A stretch of 64,000 bases of DNA, from NCBI GenBank assembly GCA_963744905.1, contig CAVUUV010000002.1:62001-126000 (forward strand), read 5' to 3'. Origin of the DNA: DATFFO01 sp963744905 (lineage in GTDB: Bacteria > Actinomycetota > Acidimicrobiia > Spongiisociales > ZC4RG35). This document shows, one piece after another, positions 8,659-18,284 of the stretch (positions within the stretch are counted from its first letter, which is position 1; each line of letters starts with the position of its first letter). The notes under the pieces were generated by a model. The model was not told where the DNA came from. It saw nothing but the letters and a program-made list of their open reading frames with translations, and made no database searches. The translations under genes and the position numbers were made by a program.

Positions 8659-11253
8659 ATGTGGCTCCAGGCCCCGGAGAACGACTACGGCTCGCTCCTG
8701 ACCGTCCCCCCTCCTCCTCCCCAACTGTCGGTGGCGGTATGCATGCCCGTGTACAACCGGGTGGATCTCCTGGCGAAGACGGTGGCCGCCCTGGTCCCCC
8801 AGAGCTACCCCCGCGACCTGCTGGAGGTGGTTATAGGAGATGACGGATCGAGCGAGGACGTCCGGGCGGCAGTTGCACCCTTCACCGACCGGCTCCGTAT
8901 CTCGGTCCATAGCCGTGAACACAGCGGATACGGAGCCGGACAGGCCCGCAACCTGGCGGCCCGTGAAGCTCAATCCGAGATTCTCGTGTTCATCGACGCC
9001 GACTGCCTCCCCGACCAGGACCTGGTCCTGCGCCATGCCCAGTGGCACCACAAAGCCGAGAACCTGGTGGTGATCGGTTCGCGGCATGGGCTGGATACGG
9101 CACGGTTCGCGCTGGAGGAATTGGCGGCGGGAGCCGCCCCTCTCCGCTCGACCGCCTTCGGGACCGATACCCCCGACGCCCACGCCTGGAGACAGAGCGA
9201 CCACCGCCGTCTCCTCCACCGCCGCACTGCCGACCAGCGTCACGGCGACGAGGCGTTCCGCTCCCTGGTCTCTTCCAACTTCTCCATACGGCGGGACCGC
9301 TTCCTGGAAGTGGGCGGCTTCGATGAAAGCTTCCGACGTTGGGGAGGCGAAGACGTCGAACTGGGCTGGCGATGCCAGGTGGCGGGGCTGTTCACCGTCG
9401 CCGAGGACTCGGCCGTCTGCTACCACCAGCTCCAGGAGGACCTGTGGGGGGAGACGGGCCGGGACGAGTCGAAGGCACTCAACGCCGGCGTGATCCAGAA
9501 CAAGATCCCCCACTCCTTCTATCGAAAACACCGGGTGGGCCACATCTGGGAGGTGCCCAAGGTCTCGGTGATCGTCCAGCCGATCGTCGAGGGCCGACTG
9601 GAGGAACTGGCCGACCAGGTCCGTCGCCAGACCTACACCGACTGGGAGTTCATAGTCGGGGAATCCCGGGTCACCGATCTGTTCGCTGAGATCAACGCCG
9701 GCGACCCTCGCTTCCGGGTGGTGCCCGCCGAAGATCCCCTCGATCTCATCGCCTCGGCCCGGGGCGAGTACGTGGCCGTGATCCACGGTGACGCCGCCCT
9801 CGAGCCCCGCCTCCTGACCACGATGGTCAAGAGCCTCGAGAATCGCCGCCGCCGCTCGGTGGCAATGTGCTCCTACCAGGTGGGCGATGAGGTCTATCGC
9901 CATCCGGACGATCTAGACGGGCTGGATAGAGCCTGGGACGTCGACGGCTCCGGCCTGCCCGTGTTCCATCTGGCCCGCCGACGGGAGTGGTCCAAGGCCG
10001 CTCGCACCGCCTCCGACGCCGGTCGGGCCTACCTCCAGATATGTGAGTGGTCCAAGCCGGTACACGCGCGGGAGGCATATGTCGCCCTTCGGTCGGAGCG
10101 CCCCGGCCCGCAACAGGGTGAATCCAATCCCGCCTTCGTCTCCCCCACCACCCGGCTCCGGCGCAGCCTGTCTTCCGCCGGGGTGAGCCCGGCCGCTCTC
10201 AAGGTGGTGGCCCGCTATGTGACCGGGCGGCTGGCGCCCACCGATGAGCGCCCCGCCCAGAAGCCGGCCGGGACCGCGTCCTCCCCGCCCGTGGTCCGTT
10301 ACGTGGGGTGGACCGGACACGACAACCTGGGTGACGAGGCCCTGTTGAAGGCGGTGACCGAGGGGCTCGACTGGGCCGACGTCCGCACTGCCAAGCGGGG
10401 CGATCTTCTCCTTCTCGGCGGCGGGACTCTCATCAATCGCGGCTCTTACATCACCTGGCTCGAGGACCAGGACTCTCCCCGCATCGAGCGGGCAGTGTTC
10501 GGCACCGGAGTCGCCAACCCCGAGTTCTGGGGTGATCGCCGACAGGCTGAACGATGGGCTGAGTGGCTCCGGACCTGCGCCTATGTCGGAGTCAGGGGCC
10601 CGGCCTCGGCGGAAACGCTGGCCGGTTGGGGACTGGACGAGGTGGAAGTGGTGGGAGACCCGGCCCTGCTCCTCCAACCGCAGGAGAGCCGGCGGGAAGG
10701 GCTGGTGGTGGTGGCCCCGTGCCGGGCCCGGGGCGAGCTATGGGGAGAGAGCGACGAAGCCGTCTTCGAGCGCCTGGCCAAGCTGGTGGCATCCCTCATG
10801 TCTCGTGGCCACGAGGTCCAGGTCATGTCGAGCCATCCCGACGACGACGGCGCCGCCCTGGAGATAATGCGTGGCGCCGGCCACCCCGACCTGCCTTACC
10901 TGGCCGGATACGCCGACCTGGAGCGGGCAATGGGTGTGCTCGCCTCGGCCGACCTGGTGGTGGCAGAGCGCCTGCATGCCGCCGTCCTGGCGGCTGCCGG
11001 CGGCACTCCATTCGTGGCCCTGGAGTACCGGCCCAAAGTGCGCGACTTCGCTCGCTCGGTCGGGCTGGAGGAGTTCACCCTGCGCACCGACCGCCTCGAC
11101 GGCCTGGAGGAGATCGTGGATCGGGCCCTGACGGAGCGCTCGGGGTTGTCGACTCAGTTGGAGCAACGGGTCGAGGGCTATCGCCGCAAGCTTCGGGCGG
11201 CCTCCGACAAGCTGGCGGAGGTGATGGGGGTTCGAGCGGCCGACGAGCCGTGA
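8659..11253 (+). CDS. GT2 glycosyltransferase fused to a polysaccharide pyruvyl transferase domain
   Basis: 864 aa. Residues about 15-290 are a GT2/GT-A domain: VCMPVYNRVDLLAKTV, VIGDDGSSED, the DADCLPD metal-binding region and GGFDESFRRWGGEDVELGW. Residues about 295-480 look like a second, degenerate GT2-like region (VSVIVQPIVEGRLEELADQV). Residues about 540-860 match the polysaccharide pyruvyl transferase family (CsaB/WcaK): GHDNLGDEALLKAV, LLLGGGTLINRG, GVRGPASAETL and the C-terminal ADLVVAERLHAAVLA. Sugar transfer and pyruvate ketal addition would be joined in one polypeptide. The stop overlaps the next start as GTGA, indicating coupling. Confidence 0.8.
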   Translation: MWLQAPENDYGSLLTVPPPPPQLSVAVCMPVYNRVDLLAKTVAALVPQSYPRDLLEVVIGDDGSSEDVRAAVAPFTDRLRISVHSREHSGYGAGQARNLAAREAQSEILVFIDADCLPDQDLVLRHAQWHHKAENLVVIGSRHGLDTARFALEELAAGAAPLRSTAFGTDTPDAHAWRQSDHRRLLHRRTADQRHGDEAFRSLVSSNFSIRRDRFLEVGGFDESFRRWGGEDVELGWRCQVAGLFTVAEDSAVCYHQLQEDLWGETGRDESKALNAGVIQNKIPHSFYRKHRVGHIWEVPKVSVIVQPIVEGRLEELADQVRRQTYTDWEFIVGESRVTDLFAEINAGDPRFRVVPAEDPLDLIASARGEYVAVIHGDAALEPRLLTTMVKSLENRRRRSVAMCSYQVGDEVYRHPDDLDGLDRAWDVDGSGLPVFHLARRREWSKAARTASDAGRAYLQICEWSKPVHAREAYVALRSERPGPQQGESNPAFVSPTTRLRRSLSSAGVSPAALKVVARYVTGRLAPTDERPAQKPAGTASSPPVVRYVGWTGHDNLGDEALLKAVTEGLDWADVRTAKRGDLLLLGGGTLINRGSYITWLEDQDSPRIERAVFGTGVANPEFWGDRRQAERWAEWLRTCAYVGVRGPASAETLAGWGLDEVEVVGDPALLLQPQESRREGLVVVAPCRARGELWGESDEAVFERLAKLVASLMSRGHEVQVMSSHPDDDGAALEIMRGAGHPDLPYLAGYADLERAMGVLASADLVVAERLHAAVLAAAGGTPFVALEYRPKVRDFARSVGLEEFTLRTDRLDGLEEIVDRALTERSGLSTQLEQRVEGYRRKLRAASDKLAEVMGVRAADEP

Positions 11254-12797
11254 CAGCCGCTACCCGGTTCGCACGCCGGCACTGGGTGTGGCTGACCCTG
11301 ATCCTGGCGGTGGGTGTCGCCCTGCGTACCTATCGGATCGATGCCCTGCCCTTCTGGCTGGACGAAGCACACACCGCCAGCTTCATCAAACTCCATCTGG
11401 GCGAGATCTGGTCCTGGGCCAACCCCTACGACAAGGGGAATCCGCCCGGGTACGTGACGCTGCTCAAGATCTGGGCCCAGGTATCACACTCGGACGCCTG
11501 GCTGAGAGCCTTCTCAGCCCTGGCCGCGATTCTCACCCTCCCCGTCGTGTACGTCACCGGCCACCGCCTGACCGACCGGGCCGGTGCGCTGATGGCCACC
11601 GCCCTCCTCGCTCTATCCGGCTATCACATTCGTTTCAGCCAGGAGGCACGGGCCTATGCCCTGATGGCGCTGATGACGGCGCTGGCCATGGCGGCCGTCA
11701 CGCAGCTCATCGCCCAACCCGATGGCGACACGGCCGATCGGGTCCGGGGCAGCCGGCCCTGGAGGGTGCGACAGGAGGGTCTGGGGCTTCGTCGGCCGCT
11801 CACGTTGACCGATCTAGCCTGGCCGGTCTATGCCCTGGCGGCCGGGAGCGCTTTCCTGTTCCATGACACCGGGATCGCCGTGGCCGTGGCGGCCAACATC
11901 ACCGTGGCGGTGTGGTGGCTGACCCGCCGTCCCAAGCCTTCTCGCTTCGCCCGCAACTGGATCCTGGCCAATGTGGCGGTGCTGGCGATATGGATGACGT
12001 GGATACCGGGTTTTCTCAACCAGGTCAAAGCCGTGACCGCCTCCTATTGGGTTCCCGCCCCCACCTTCTTCTCGGTAGCTCAGGGTGGTGCCGATCTGGC
12101 GGCGCCCTCCTTCGGCTGGAACATGCCCTGGAACGACCAGAACTGGTGGGCGGTGCTGGTGGTGGCCGGAGCCCTCGCCCTGGTCTGGTTGGGGACGAGA
12201 TCACTGTCCCTGGGCCACAAGTCGATGATCTGGGCCTTCCTGGTGACGCTGCCGGTCATCGAGATCGTGTTCAGCCTGCGTCGGCCCATCTTCCTCACCC
12301 GCACGCTGACCGGGGTCCTGGTTCCGGCCTGCCTGGCGGTGGGCGTGGCGGTGACACGGCGCCGGGGACTGTGGCCGCTGGCCGTGGCCGTGCTGGCCGT
12401 CTCCGCCTTCGGCACCGTCGCTTATCACGCCAGCTACCAGAAGACCGCCTGGGACCGGGCGGCGACGATGGTGGCGTCGGAAGCAGACTCGGATACCGTG
12501 ATCCTGGTTCAGCCCGCCAACACAATCGTCGCCTTCGACCACTACTACACAGGACCGGGCGACGCCTTCGGAGCTCCCTCCCAGCTTCCCGGCCGAACCG
12601 AGCACGGTGCGTCGGTCACTGCGTCCGATCGGAAGTTGGTCGGAGCGCTGGCCCGCCAGAGCGGCGACGTGTGGCTGGTGCTGAACCGGCCCGACAAAGG
12701 CGAATCGCTCCAGCCGACTCTGGACGAAGTCACATCCGACTCGGTACGGACCACCCTCCCGGACCTGGTCGTCATCCATTACCGGATCCACCGATAG
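11250..12797 (+). CDS. GT-C membrane glycosyltransferase (GT39/ArnT-like)
   Basis: 515 aa from the GTG that overlaps the previous stop (GTGA). About ten or more hydrophobic helices. The first periplasmic loop carries PFWLDEAHTASFIKLH, the acidic DE signature of GT-C enzymes that use polyprenyl-phosphate sugars. SGYHIRFSQEARAYALMALM is the second typical motif. It should add a sugar to a lipid-linked or protein acceptor on the outer face of the membrane. A longer reading from 10563 only shadows the upstream gene and is rejected. Confidence 0.75.
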   Translation: MTAATRFARRHWVWLTLILAVGVALRTYRIDALPFWLDEAHTASFIKLHLGEIWSWANPYDKGNPPGYVTLLKIWAQVSHSDAWLRAFSALAAILTLPVVYVTGHRLTDRAGALMATALLALSGYHIRFSQEARAYALMALMTALAMAAVTQLIAQPDGDTADRVRGSRPWRVRQEGLGLRRPLTLTDLAWPVYALAAGSAFLFHDTGIAVAVAANITVAVWWLTRRPKPSRFARNWILANVAVLAIWMTWIPGFLNQVKAVTASYWVPAPTFFSVAQGGADLAAPSFGWNMPWNDQNWWAVLVVAGALALVWLGTRSLSLGHKSMIWAFLVTLPVIEIVFSLRRPIFLTRTLTGVLVPACLAVGVAVTRRRGLWPLAVAVLAVSAFGTVAYHASYQKTAWDRAATMVASEADSDTVILVQPANTIVAFDHYYTGPGDAFGAPSQLPGRTEHGASVTASDRKLVGALARQSGDVWLVLNRPDKGESLQPTLDEVTSDSVRTTLPDLVVIHYRIHR

Positions 12798-12828
12798 GGC
12801 CGGTATGCCTCCATGCCATCATGAGGCG

Positions 12829-14245
12829 GTGCGCATCTGCATGTTCGTCAAGAACTCCTTCGAGTTCGATGCTCGCGTCACCAAAGAGGCCCGCTCCCTG
12901 ATCGGCGCGGGAAATCACGTGACCGTCGTCGCCTACCACGTGCCGGGGGTGACGGCCCAGCACGAGGTCCGCGACGACGGCATCGAGGTGAGGCGAGTGA
13001 GCCGGGTGAACTTCGGGGTGGACGCCCTCAACCGCCTGGCGGCCAGCTACGCGGGGACTATCGAAGAGCGCCATTCCCGCCTCACGGGGGAGCCTGTCGA
13101 CGCAGAGCGAGCCCGCCGCCAGGGTCGCCTCAACCCGCCTTCCACCGCCGCCCCCGGGGCGGCCCCAAAGGTGGAGGTGAGACCGGGCTCGCCCGACGGC
13201 CCTCCGCCAACCCGGTCGTCCAGGCTGTGGGCCAGGGCGACCACACCCCTGCTCCGGACGGTGACCCGGGTAGCCCGCTTCGGGTTCCGAGCGGTAAAGG
13301 CGGTGATGGGCCGCCAGGGCCAGATGGCGAAGACCTGGGCCATCAACCGCCGCATGATCAAAGTGGGACTGGCCGAGCCGGCAGACGTGTATCACTGCCA
13401 CGATCTCAACACCCTCTACATCGGCCACGTCTGCAAGAAGAAGACCGGAGCCAAGCTGGTCTACGACAGCCACGAGCTACAGACCGAGCGCAGTCGGATG
13501 GGCTTCTGGTGGAAGCGGTGGGCGCTGTGGAACGAGCGTCGCTGGCTCCCCTCGGCCGATGCGCTCATCGTGGCCAGCCCGCCCTGGATCGACTTCCTGC
13601 GCGACCTGTATGGCTCGATTCCCGACCCGGCGGCGGCGGTGATCAACGTCCCCGAACCGACCGAGATCCAGGCCCGCGACCTGCGTCCCGAGCTGGGCCT
13701 GGCGCCGGACACGAAGATCCTCCTCTACCAGGGCTCGATCCAGGAAAACCGGGGGATCGAGCCCGCCATCGATGCCGTCGAGCTCCTCGACAGATGTGGT
13801 GCTGGTGATCGTCGGCTACGGCTATTACCGCGACCAGCTCCAGGATCTGGTGGCCGACCGGGGCCTGACCGACCGGGTCCGCTTCTATGGGCCGATTCCC
13901 AATGACGAGCTCCTGCACTGGACGGCGTCGGCCGACGTCGGTCTGTGCAACATCGTCAACGCCTCGATCAGCTACTACACCACTCTCCCCAACAAGCTGT
14001 TCGAGTACGTCATGGCCGAGGTTCCGGTCCTGGGCTCGGACTCACCGGGGATCGGCAAGGTCGTGGAAGAGACCGGCGTGGGCGAGGTGGTGGACCCGGT
14101 CGATCCCCATTCGCTGGCCGCCGCCACCACCAAGATCTTGGCCGACCCCGAGCCCTATCGAGAGGCGTGCAGGAGGGCCAGGGAGAGATACAACTGGGAC
14201 TTTGAATCCCACAAGCTGCTCGACGTATACGAGCAACTGGCCTAG
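12829..14245 (+). CDS. GT4 family glycosyltransferase, one frameshift
   Basis: Repaired length about 470 aa. The N-terminal half (VRICMFVKNSFEFDARVTKEA, YHCHDLNTLYIGHV, KLVYDSHELQTERS) and the C-terminal half (DVVLVIVGYGYYRDQL, RVRFYGPIPNDELL, LPNKLFEYVMAEVPVLGSD) are the two lobes of one GT4 enzyme. They lie in different frames, and the break is at about 13790, within the loop before the donor-binding lobe. The start is the GTG at 12829. The stop TAG shares four bases (CTAG, 14242-14245) with the stop of the convergent gene. Sequence error is more likely than a real split because both halves are well preserved. Confidence 0.75.
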
Positions 14246-16011
14246 CCGGCCACCCGCCAGATCGTGGCGTCTCCAATCCTGTTGGCCTTGTCGACCAAAT
14301 GAATCGGCTCCCCTTCGGTTAGAGCCAAAAGCTGATCCAGTTCCTGACCGGTGGGCTGACGCTTCCCATTCTCGAACAGGACCAGGTAGGAGTGCTGTCT
14401 GGTGGGACCAGACTGCTCATATGCGTTGAAACTCCTGGTGAGACACTCGGAATACCAGGTGAGTTGTGGGTCATAGCTCGTAGCGATCTCGCAGGAGCCT
14501 GCACCACCGGAATCTTCGACCACTGCGTGGGCGGTATCGATGAGAATCTGGGTCGATGCCGCTCGTCCCTCGGCGTTGCGGTCGTAGCGACTGCCACTTA
14601 TGCCGAGCATGCCCACAATGGCTATCACCATCGACCAAACGCCGATTCGGTAGCCGACGGGTGATAAACGTTGGGCCAGGTCATCAGCCGCCACGGCCGC
14701 CCCCGTGGCCAGTAGCGCCACCGGGAAGAACACGAAGCGGGGTTCGCCGTGTGAGACAAGGCCGAGAAACAGAATGTGGCCGAGAGCCGGAACCATGAGG
14801 AAGATGGCTAGACGACCTTCCTCGTCGAGGCGAGCGGCCCGCACCGCGACGGTCATCCGAACCACCAGCCAGCCGATGGCAACCAGGATGGCCAGAGCTC
14901 CGATGCGGCCCGCCAACGTGTCGGGAAAAGCCCGCACATAGTCCACCAAACCCTCACCCAGATACTGCCGTCCGGCCACCTCTCCGGTCCTCAACAAGAC
15001 GCTCCACGGCGCACCCATGGCGAGGGTCGACCAGACGAAGTGTGGGACCAGCAGGGCCAAGAAAAGTGCTGCCGCACCCAGGATCTGACCCACCGACTCT
15101 CTCACCTTCGGCCAGAAGACGATGGCAGCCGCGACAGCCAGCAGGCCAAGCGAGAGCACTGCCTGATAGCGCATGTAGAAGGCCAGGGCAGCCACGGCCG
15201 AAGCACCGAGTAGGAGTCGGCGCTCCGAGTTCTCGCTTCTCCCCCATCTCCACAGCATGGCCGTGACAACCACCAGAAGTCCGGCGGACGGGACATCTGT
15301 GAGGAACTCGGTGCCCCGCCGCATGAAACTCGGCGCAACCGCGAACACACCCGCTGCGATCAAACCCACCCGGGCAGAGCGAACTGTGCGTCCCAGCCAA
15401 CCGATTGCGAGCACCGTTCCAACACTGAGTATCAACGAGAGCGACCGCAGCGCAGACTCCCGATCGGTAAACAGAAGCACCGGGACTGCAAGGATCGATT
15501 GACCGATTGCCCGATGGACACCCCAGCCAGTCGCCGGTGTCCCTGCCAACCAAGCGCGGGCCTTGAGCGCATAGGCCGACTCATCGTGACCGAGGCCACC
15601 CCCACCGACAACGATCCAGATCATCACGATCGTGAGGACGATCACGGAGGCGGCGACCGTCCAGCGTGGCAAAGGTCCCTTCAGAGGGGTCAGCACCACC
15701 GGCCCCAACAGGGCGATGACTCCAGCGATAACCATGCCGGAGATCTGAAGCCTCCCAACCCCGGCGTCGGAGGCGATTACCTTGGGTGCCAGGGCCACCA
15801 GACCGACGGCAGCAGCGCCCAGGCGAAACCAACCTCCGGAGAGACCACGCGGGACGATCCAAACGAGAACGGCCACGGCGCCAGCGGCTATCGCGAGAAG
15901 TGCGAGAGCCCGGTACCGGTTCGTTAGGATCGGCAAGGCGCCCAGGCCGACAACCACGGTCAGGGCGCCCGCCCCGAACGACTCGATGACACGGCGACTC
16001 ATCGCCGCCAC
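14242..16011 (-). CDS. GT-C-type polytopic glycosyltransferase
   Basis: 589 aa, at least 12 hydrophobic segments. Residues about 165-180 contain GGGGLGHDESAYALKARAWL, an acidic DE-containing first loop like that of ArnT/PMT-family GT-C enzymes; RRGTEFLTDVPSAGLL is a second family feature. A soluble tail of about 110 residues follows the last helix. Start could be the GTG at 16011 or the ATG at 16000-16002. It lies 18 nt downstream of the M23 gene on the same strand, so the two may be cotranscribed. Confidence 0.7.
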   Translation of the reverse strand: MAAMSRRVIESFGAGALTVVVGLGALPILTNRYRALALLAIAAGAVAVLVWIVPRGLSGGWFRLGAAAVGLVALAPKVIASDAGVGRLQISGMVIAGVIALLGPVVLTPLKGPLPRWTVAASVIVLTIVMIWIVVGGGGLGHDESAYALKARAWLAGTPATGWGVHRAIGQSILAVPVLLFTDRESALRSLSLILSVGTVLAIGWLGRTVRSARVGLIAAGVFAVAPSFMRRGTEFLTDVPSAGLLVVVTAMLWRWGRSENSERRLLLGASAVAALAFYMRYQAVLSLGLLAVAAAIVFWPKVRESVGQILGAAALFLALLVPHFVWSTLAMGAPWSVLLRTGEVAGRQYLGEGLVDYVRAFPDTLAGRIGALAILVAIGWLVVRMTVAVRAARLDEEGRLAIFLMVPALGHILFLGLVSHGEPRFVFFPVALLATGAAVAADDLAQRLSPVGYRIGVWSMVIAIVGMLGISGSRYDRNAEGRAASTQILIDTAHAVVEDSGGAGSCEIATSYDPQLTWYSECLTRSFNAYEQSGPTRQHSYLVLFENGKRQPTGQELDQLLALTEGEPIHLVDKANRIGDATIWRVAG

Positions 16012-16029
16012 GCTACCTACTCAAAACCT

Positions 16030-17214
16030 TCAGGACCCCAGTGCTCTGACGAAGAACGAAGCCATCTCGGCACGAATGAGGGGTCGGTCTGGACAGAACT
16101 GATCGTTGTCGGGCGGGTTACAGCCTTTGGTGACCCCGGCGGCCATGAGGCGATTGATCGACTCCTGATAGGGCGAGTTCTCGTCATCTGTGAAGTAATT
16201 GCTGCCCTCGGAGGCGTCGTATCGAGCGGGGTCAACAGCGGCGAAGGAGCGCACCAGCATCTCGGCCATCTCCTCGCGTAACAGGGGCTGGCTGGGACAG
16301 AATTCGGTATCGCTGCAGCCGAACCCGATGCCGGCCTGCATCACGGCGTTGATGTCGTCGTTGAACACGGAGGCGTCATCGTCGGGGAAGTAGTCGGTCT
16401 TCGAGGCCGGCAGATCCAGAGTGCGGCGGATGAAGGCGGCGATCTCACCCCGGGTTATGAGACGCTGCGGGCAGTACTCGGTGTCCCAGGGGGGATTGCA
16501 GCCCATGGTGGTGCCGGCGGCGGCCAGGGTATCGATGTCTGCTTCGTGGACGCTCCCGTCGTCGTCGGCGAAGTAGCCGTTCCACAGGCCCTTGGGATGA
16601 TCTGGAGGCAGGCTGGCCGCCTGCAGTGAAGGCCAGGGGTCGATGGCGTTGTCGTTCCACTTGTAGTCGCCCACATGAATCTCGAAATGAAGATGCGACC
16701 CCGAGTTCTCGGCGTTGCCCGAGTCGCCCACCCAGCCGATCAACTGCCCGGCCTTGACCGAGTAGGCAACGTCTCCGCCTCCGGTCACATAGGCATCGAT
16801 GATGTCGGGGGCGATACCGACCCCGAGCCCGTCGTCGGTGCCGTAGGTGTCGTTGTTGAGATGCAGGTACCAGGTCTGCCATCCACCGTGATCGACGATC
16901 AGCCACTCTCCCCCACCGGGGACGGGCGTCCCATCGAGGTTGATGCCCCGCACCTCGACGACGACGCCATCGGCGGCGGCGACGACCGGGATGCCCTTGT
17001 CGGCCATGATGTCGTCTCCCTGGTGGAGGTGGTCTCCCCTGTCGGCACCGAAGTTGTCGTAGGGGTGATTTGGCCCGGCCACCGGGTAGACGATCGGGTA
17101 GACGTCGGGAGGAGGATCGGCCGGGGGATCGGTTTGGGCTAGGGCAGGGGCCGCCACCGCCACCACGAACATGGCGGCTGCGATGGTCAGTACGCGTCGA
17201 ACAAGCCTGGTCAT
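16030..17214 (-). CDS. Secreted M23 peptidase with three SLH-like repeats
   Basis: 394 aa. Signal peptide 1-26 ending ALAQ. The LytM/M23 fold spans about 30-205 with the zinc ligands in RGDHLHQGDDI (near residue 61) and SHLHFEIHVGD (near 170). VVAAADGVVVEV and VGDSGNAENSG are family landmarks. Residues 225-394 are three SLH-like repeats; the middle one is a shortened form (FGCSDTEFCPSQ) that keeps the cysteine pair. Probable envelope-anchored endopeptidase acting on peptidoglycan cross-links. It is divergent from the GT2 gene at 17358 across a 143-nt gap that must hold both promoters. Confidence 0.9.
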   Translation of the reverse strand: MTRLVRRVLTIAAAMFVVAVAAPALAQTDPPADPPPDVYPIVYPVAGPNHPYDNFGADRGDHLHQGDDIMADKGIPVVAAADGVVVEVRGINLDGTPVPGGGEWLIVDHGGWQTWYLHLNNDTYGTDDGLGVGIAPDIIDAYVTGGGDVAYSVKAGQLIGWVGDSGNAENSGSHLHFEIHVGDYKWNDNAIDPWPSLQAASLPPDHPKGLWNGYFADDDGSVHEADIDTLAAAGTTMGCNPPWDTEYCPQRLITRGEIAAFIRRTLDLPASKTDYFPDDDASVFNDDINAVMQAGIGFGCSDTEFCPSQPLLREEMAEMLVRSFAAVDPARYDASEGSNYFTDDENSPYQESINRLMAAGVTKGCNPPDNDQFCPDRPLIRAEMASFFVRALGS

Positions 17215-17357
17215 TCGATGACCAATCGGTAGGGAGTAACCCGACCTTAACCGCGACCGTTCTCCGGAGGCCAGTCGGCTCTAGAAGCCGACCGCCCCAC
17301 GGAAGAGACCCGACGAAAATTGCCCCACTAACCTACGGGACCTGCTGCCGAGGACAC

Positions 17358-18260
17358 ATGACCGACTCAGAGCGCCATAACACCGAGACCCTCGATATCT
17401 CCGTCGTTCTACCGGTGTTCAACGAGGAAGGGCATGTCGAGGCCGAGATCGATCGCATCCGCCAGACCCTGGACGCCTCTTCCTACACCTACGAGATCAT
17501 CGTGGTCGACGACGGCTCGGTCGATGACACGGCGACCTTGCTCAGAAACAGGGAAGACATCCGGCTGATCGAGCTTCCGTCAAATCGTGGCACCGGCCAT
17601 GCCCGCAAGGTGGGCACACGGGCTGCCCATGGAGAGGTGGTGGTCTGGTCGGATGCAGACATGACCTACCCCAACGACGACATCCCCCAGCTGGTGAAGG
17701 TGCTGGAGGAGGGATACGACCAGGTGGTTGGTGCCCGGACCTCCGAGCAGGGCACCCACCGCTGGGCTCGTGTCCCGGCCAAGTGGTTCATCCGCAGGCT
17801 GGCCCAGTATCTGGTGCAAACCCCCATTCCCGACCTCAATTCTGGGTTCAGGGCCTTTCGTCGCTCGGTAGCCCTTCCCTATCTGCATCTCCTTCCCCAA
17901 GGGTTCTCCTGCGTCACCACCATCACGATGGCCTTCCTGGCCAACGGCCACAGCGTCCAATACATACCCATCGAGTACAAGAAAAGGGCGGGACGGTCCA
18001 AGTTCCACTGGTGGCGCGATACGCAGGAATACCTGCTTCAGGTGGTCCGGTTGGTCATGACCTTCAACCCTTTGCGAGTCTTCTTGCCTCTGGGCTTGTT
18101 CCTCCTCTTATTGGCGGGGGGGAAAGTCGTCTACGACGTCATCGACAAGGGATTCCGGATCTCCTCCAACGCCATAATCCTCACGATCGTCTCCTTCCAG
18201 GTGATAGCCATCGGTCTCCTGGCTGACCTCGTATCCCGCGTAGCGGGGCATGACGATTAG
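17358..18260 (+). CDS. Dolichol-phosphate mannosyltransferase-like GT2 (polyprenyl-phosphate glycosyltransferase)
   Basis: 300 aa. The GT-A domain has ISVVLPVFNEEGHVEAEI, IIVVDDGSVDDTATLL and the metal-binding WSDADMTYP. DLNSGFRAFRRSVA and the basic IEYKKRAGRSKF are typical of DPM1/GtrB-type enzymes that charge undecaprenyl phosphate. Two C-terminal membrane helices (about 235-295) resemble the GtrB topology. It would supply the lipid-phosphate sugar used by the GT-C enzymes in this locus. The ATG at 17358 is chosen; the longer reading from 17070 crosses the divergent promoter region. Confidence 0.85.
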   Translation: MTDSERHNTETLDISVVLPVFNEEGHVEAEIDRIRQTLDASSYTYEIIVVDDGSVDDTATLLRNREDIRLIELPSNRGTGHARKVGTRAAHGEVVVWSDADMTYPNDDIPQLVKVLEEGYDQVVGARTSEQGTHRWARVPAKWFIRRLAQYLVQTPIPDLNSGFRAFRRSVALPYLHLLPQGFSCVTTITMAFLANGHSVQYIPIEYKKRAGRSKFHWWRDTQEYLLQVVRLVMTFNPLRVFLPLGLFLLLLAGGKVVYDVIDKGFRISSNAIILTIVSFQVIAIGLLADLVSRVAGHDD

Positions 18261-18284
18261 GCCGGCCCTCGGCGCGGGGCGCTG

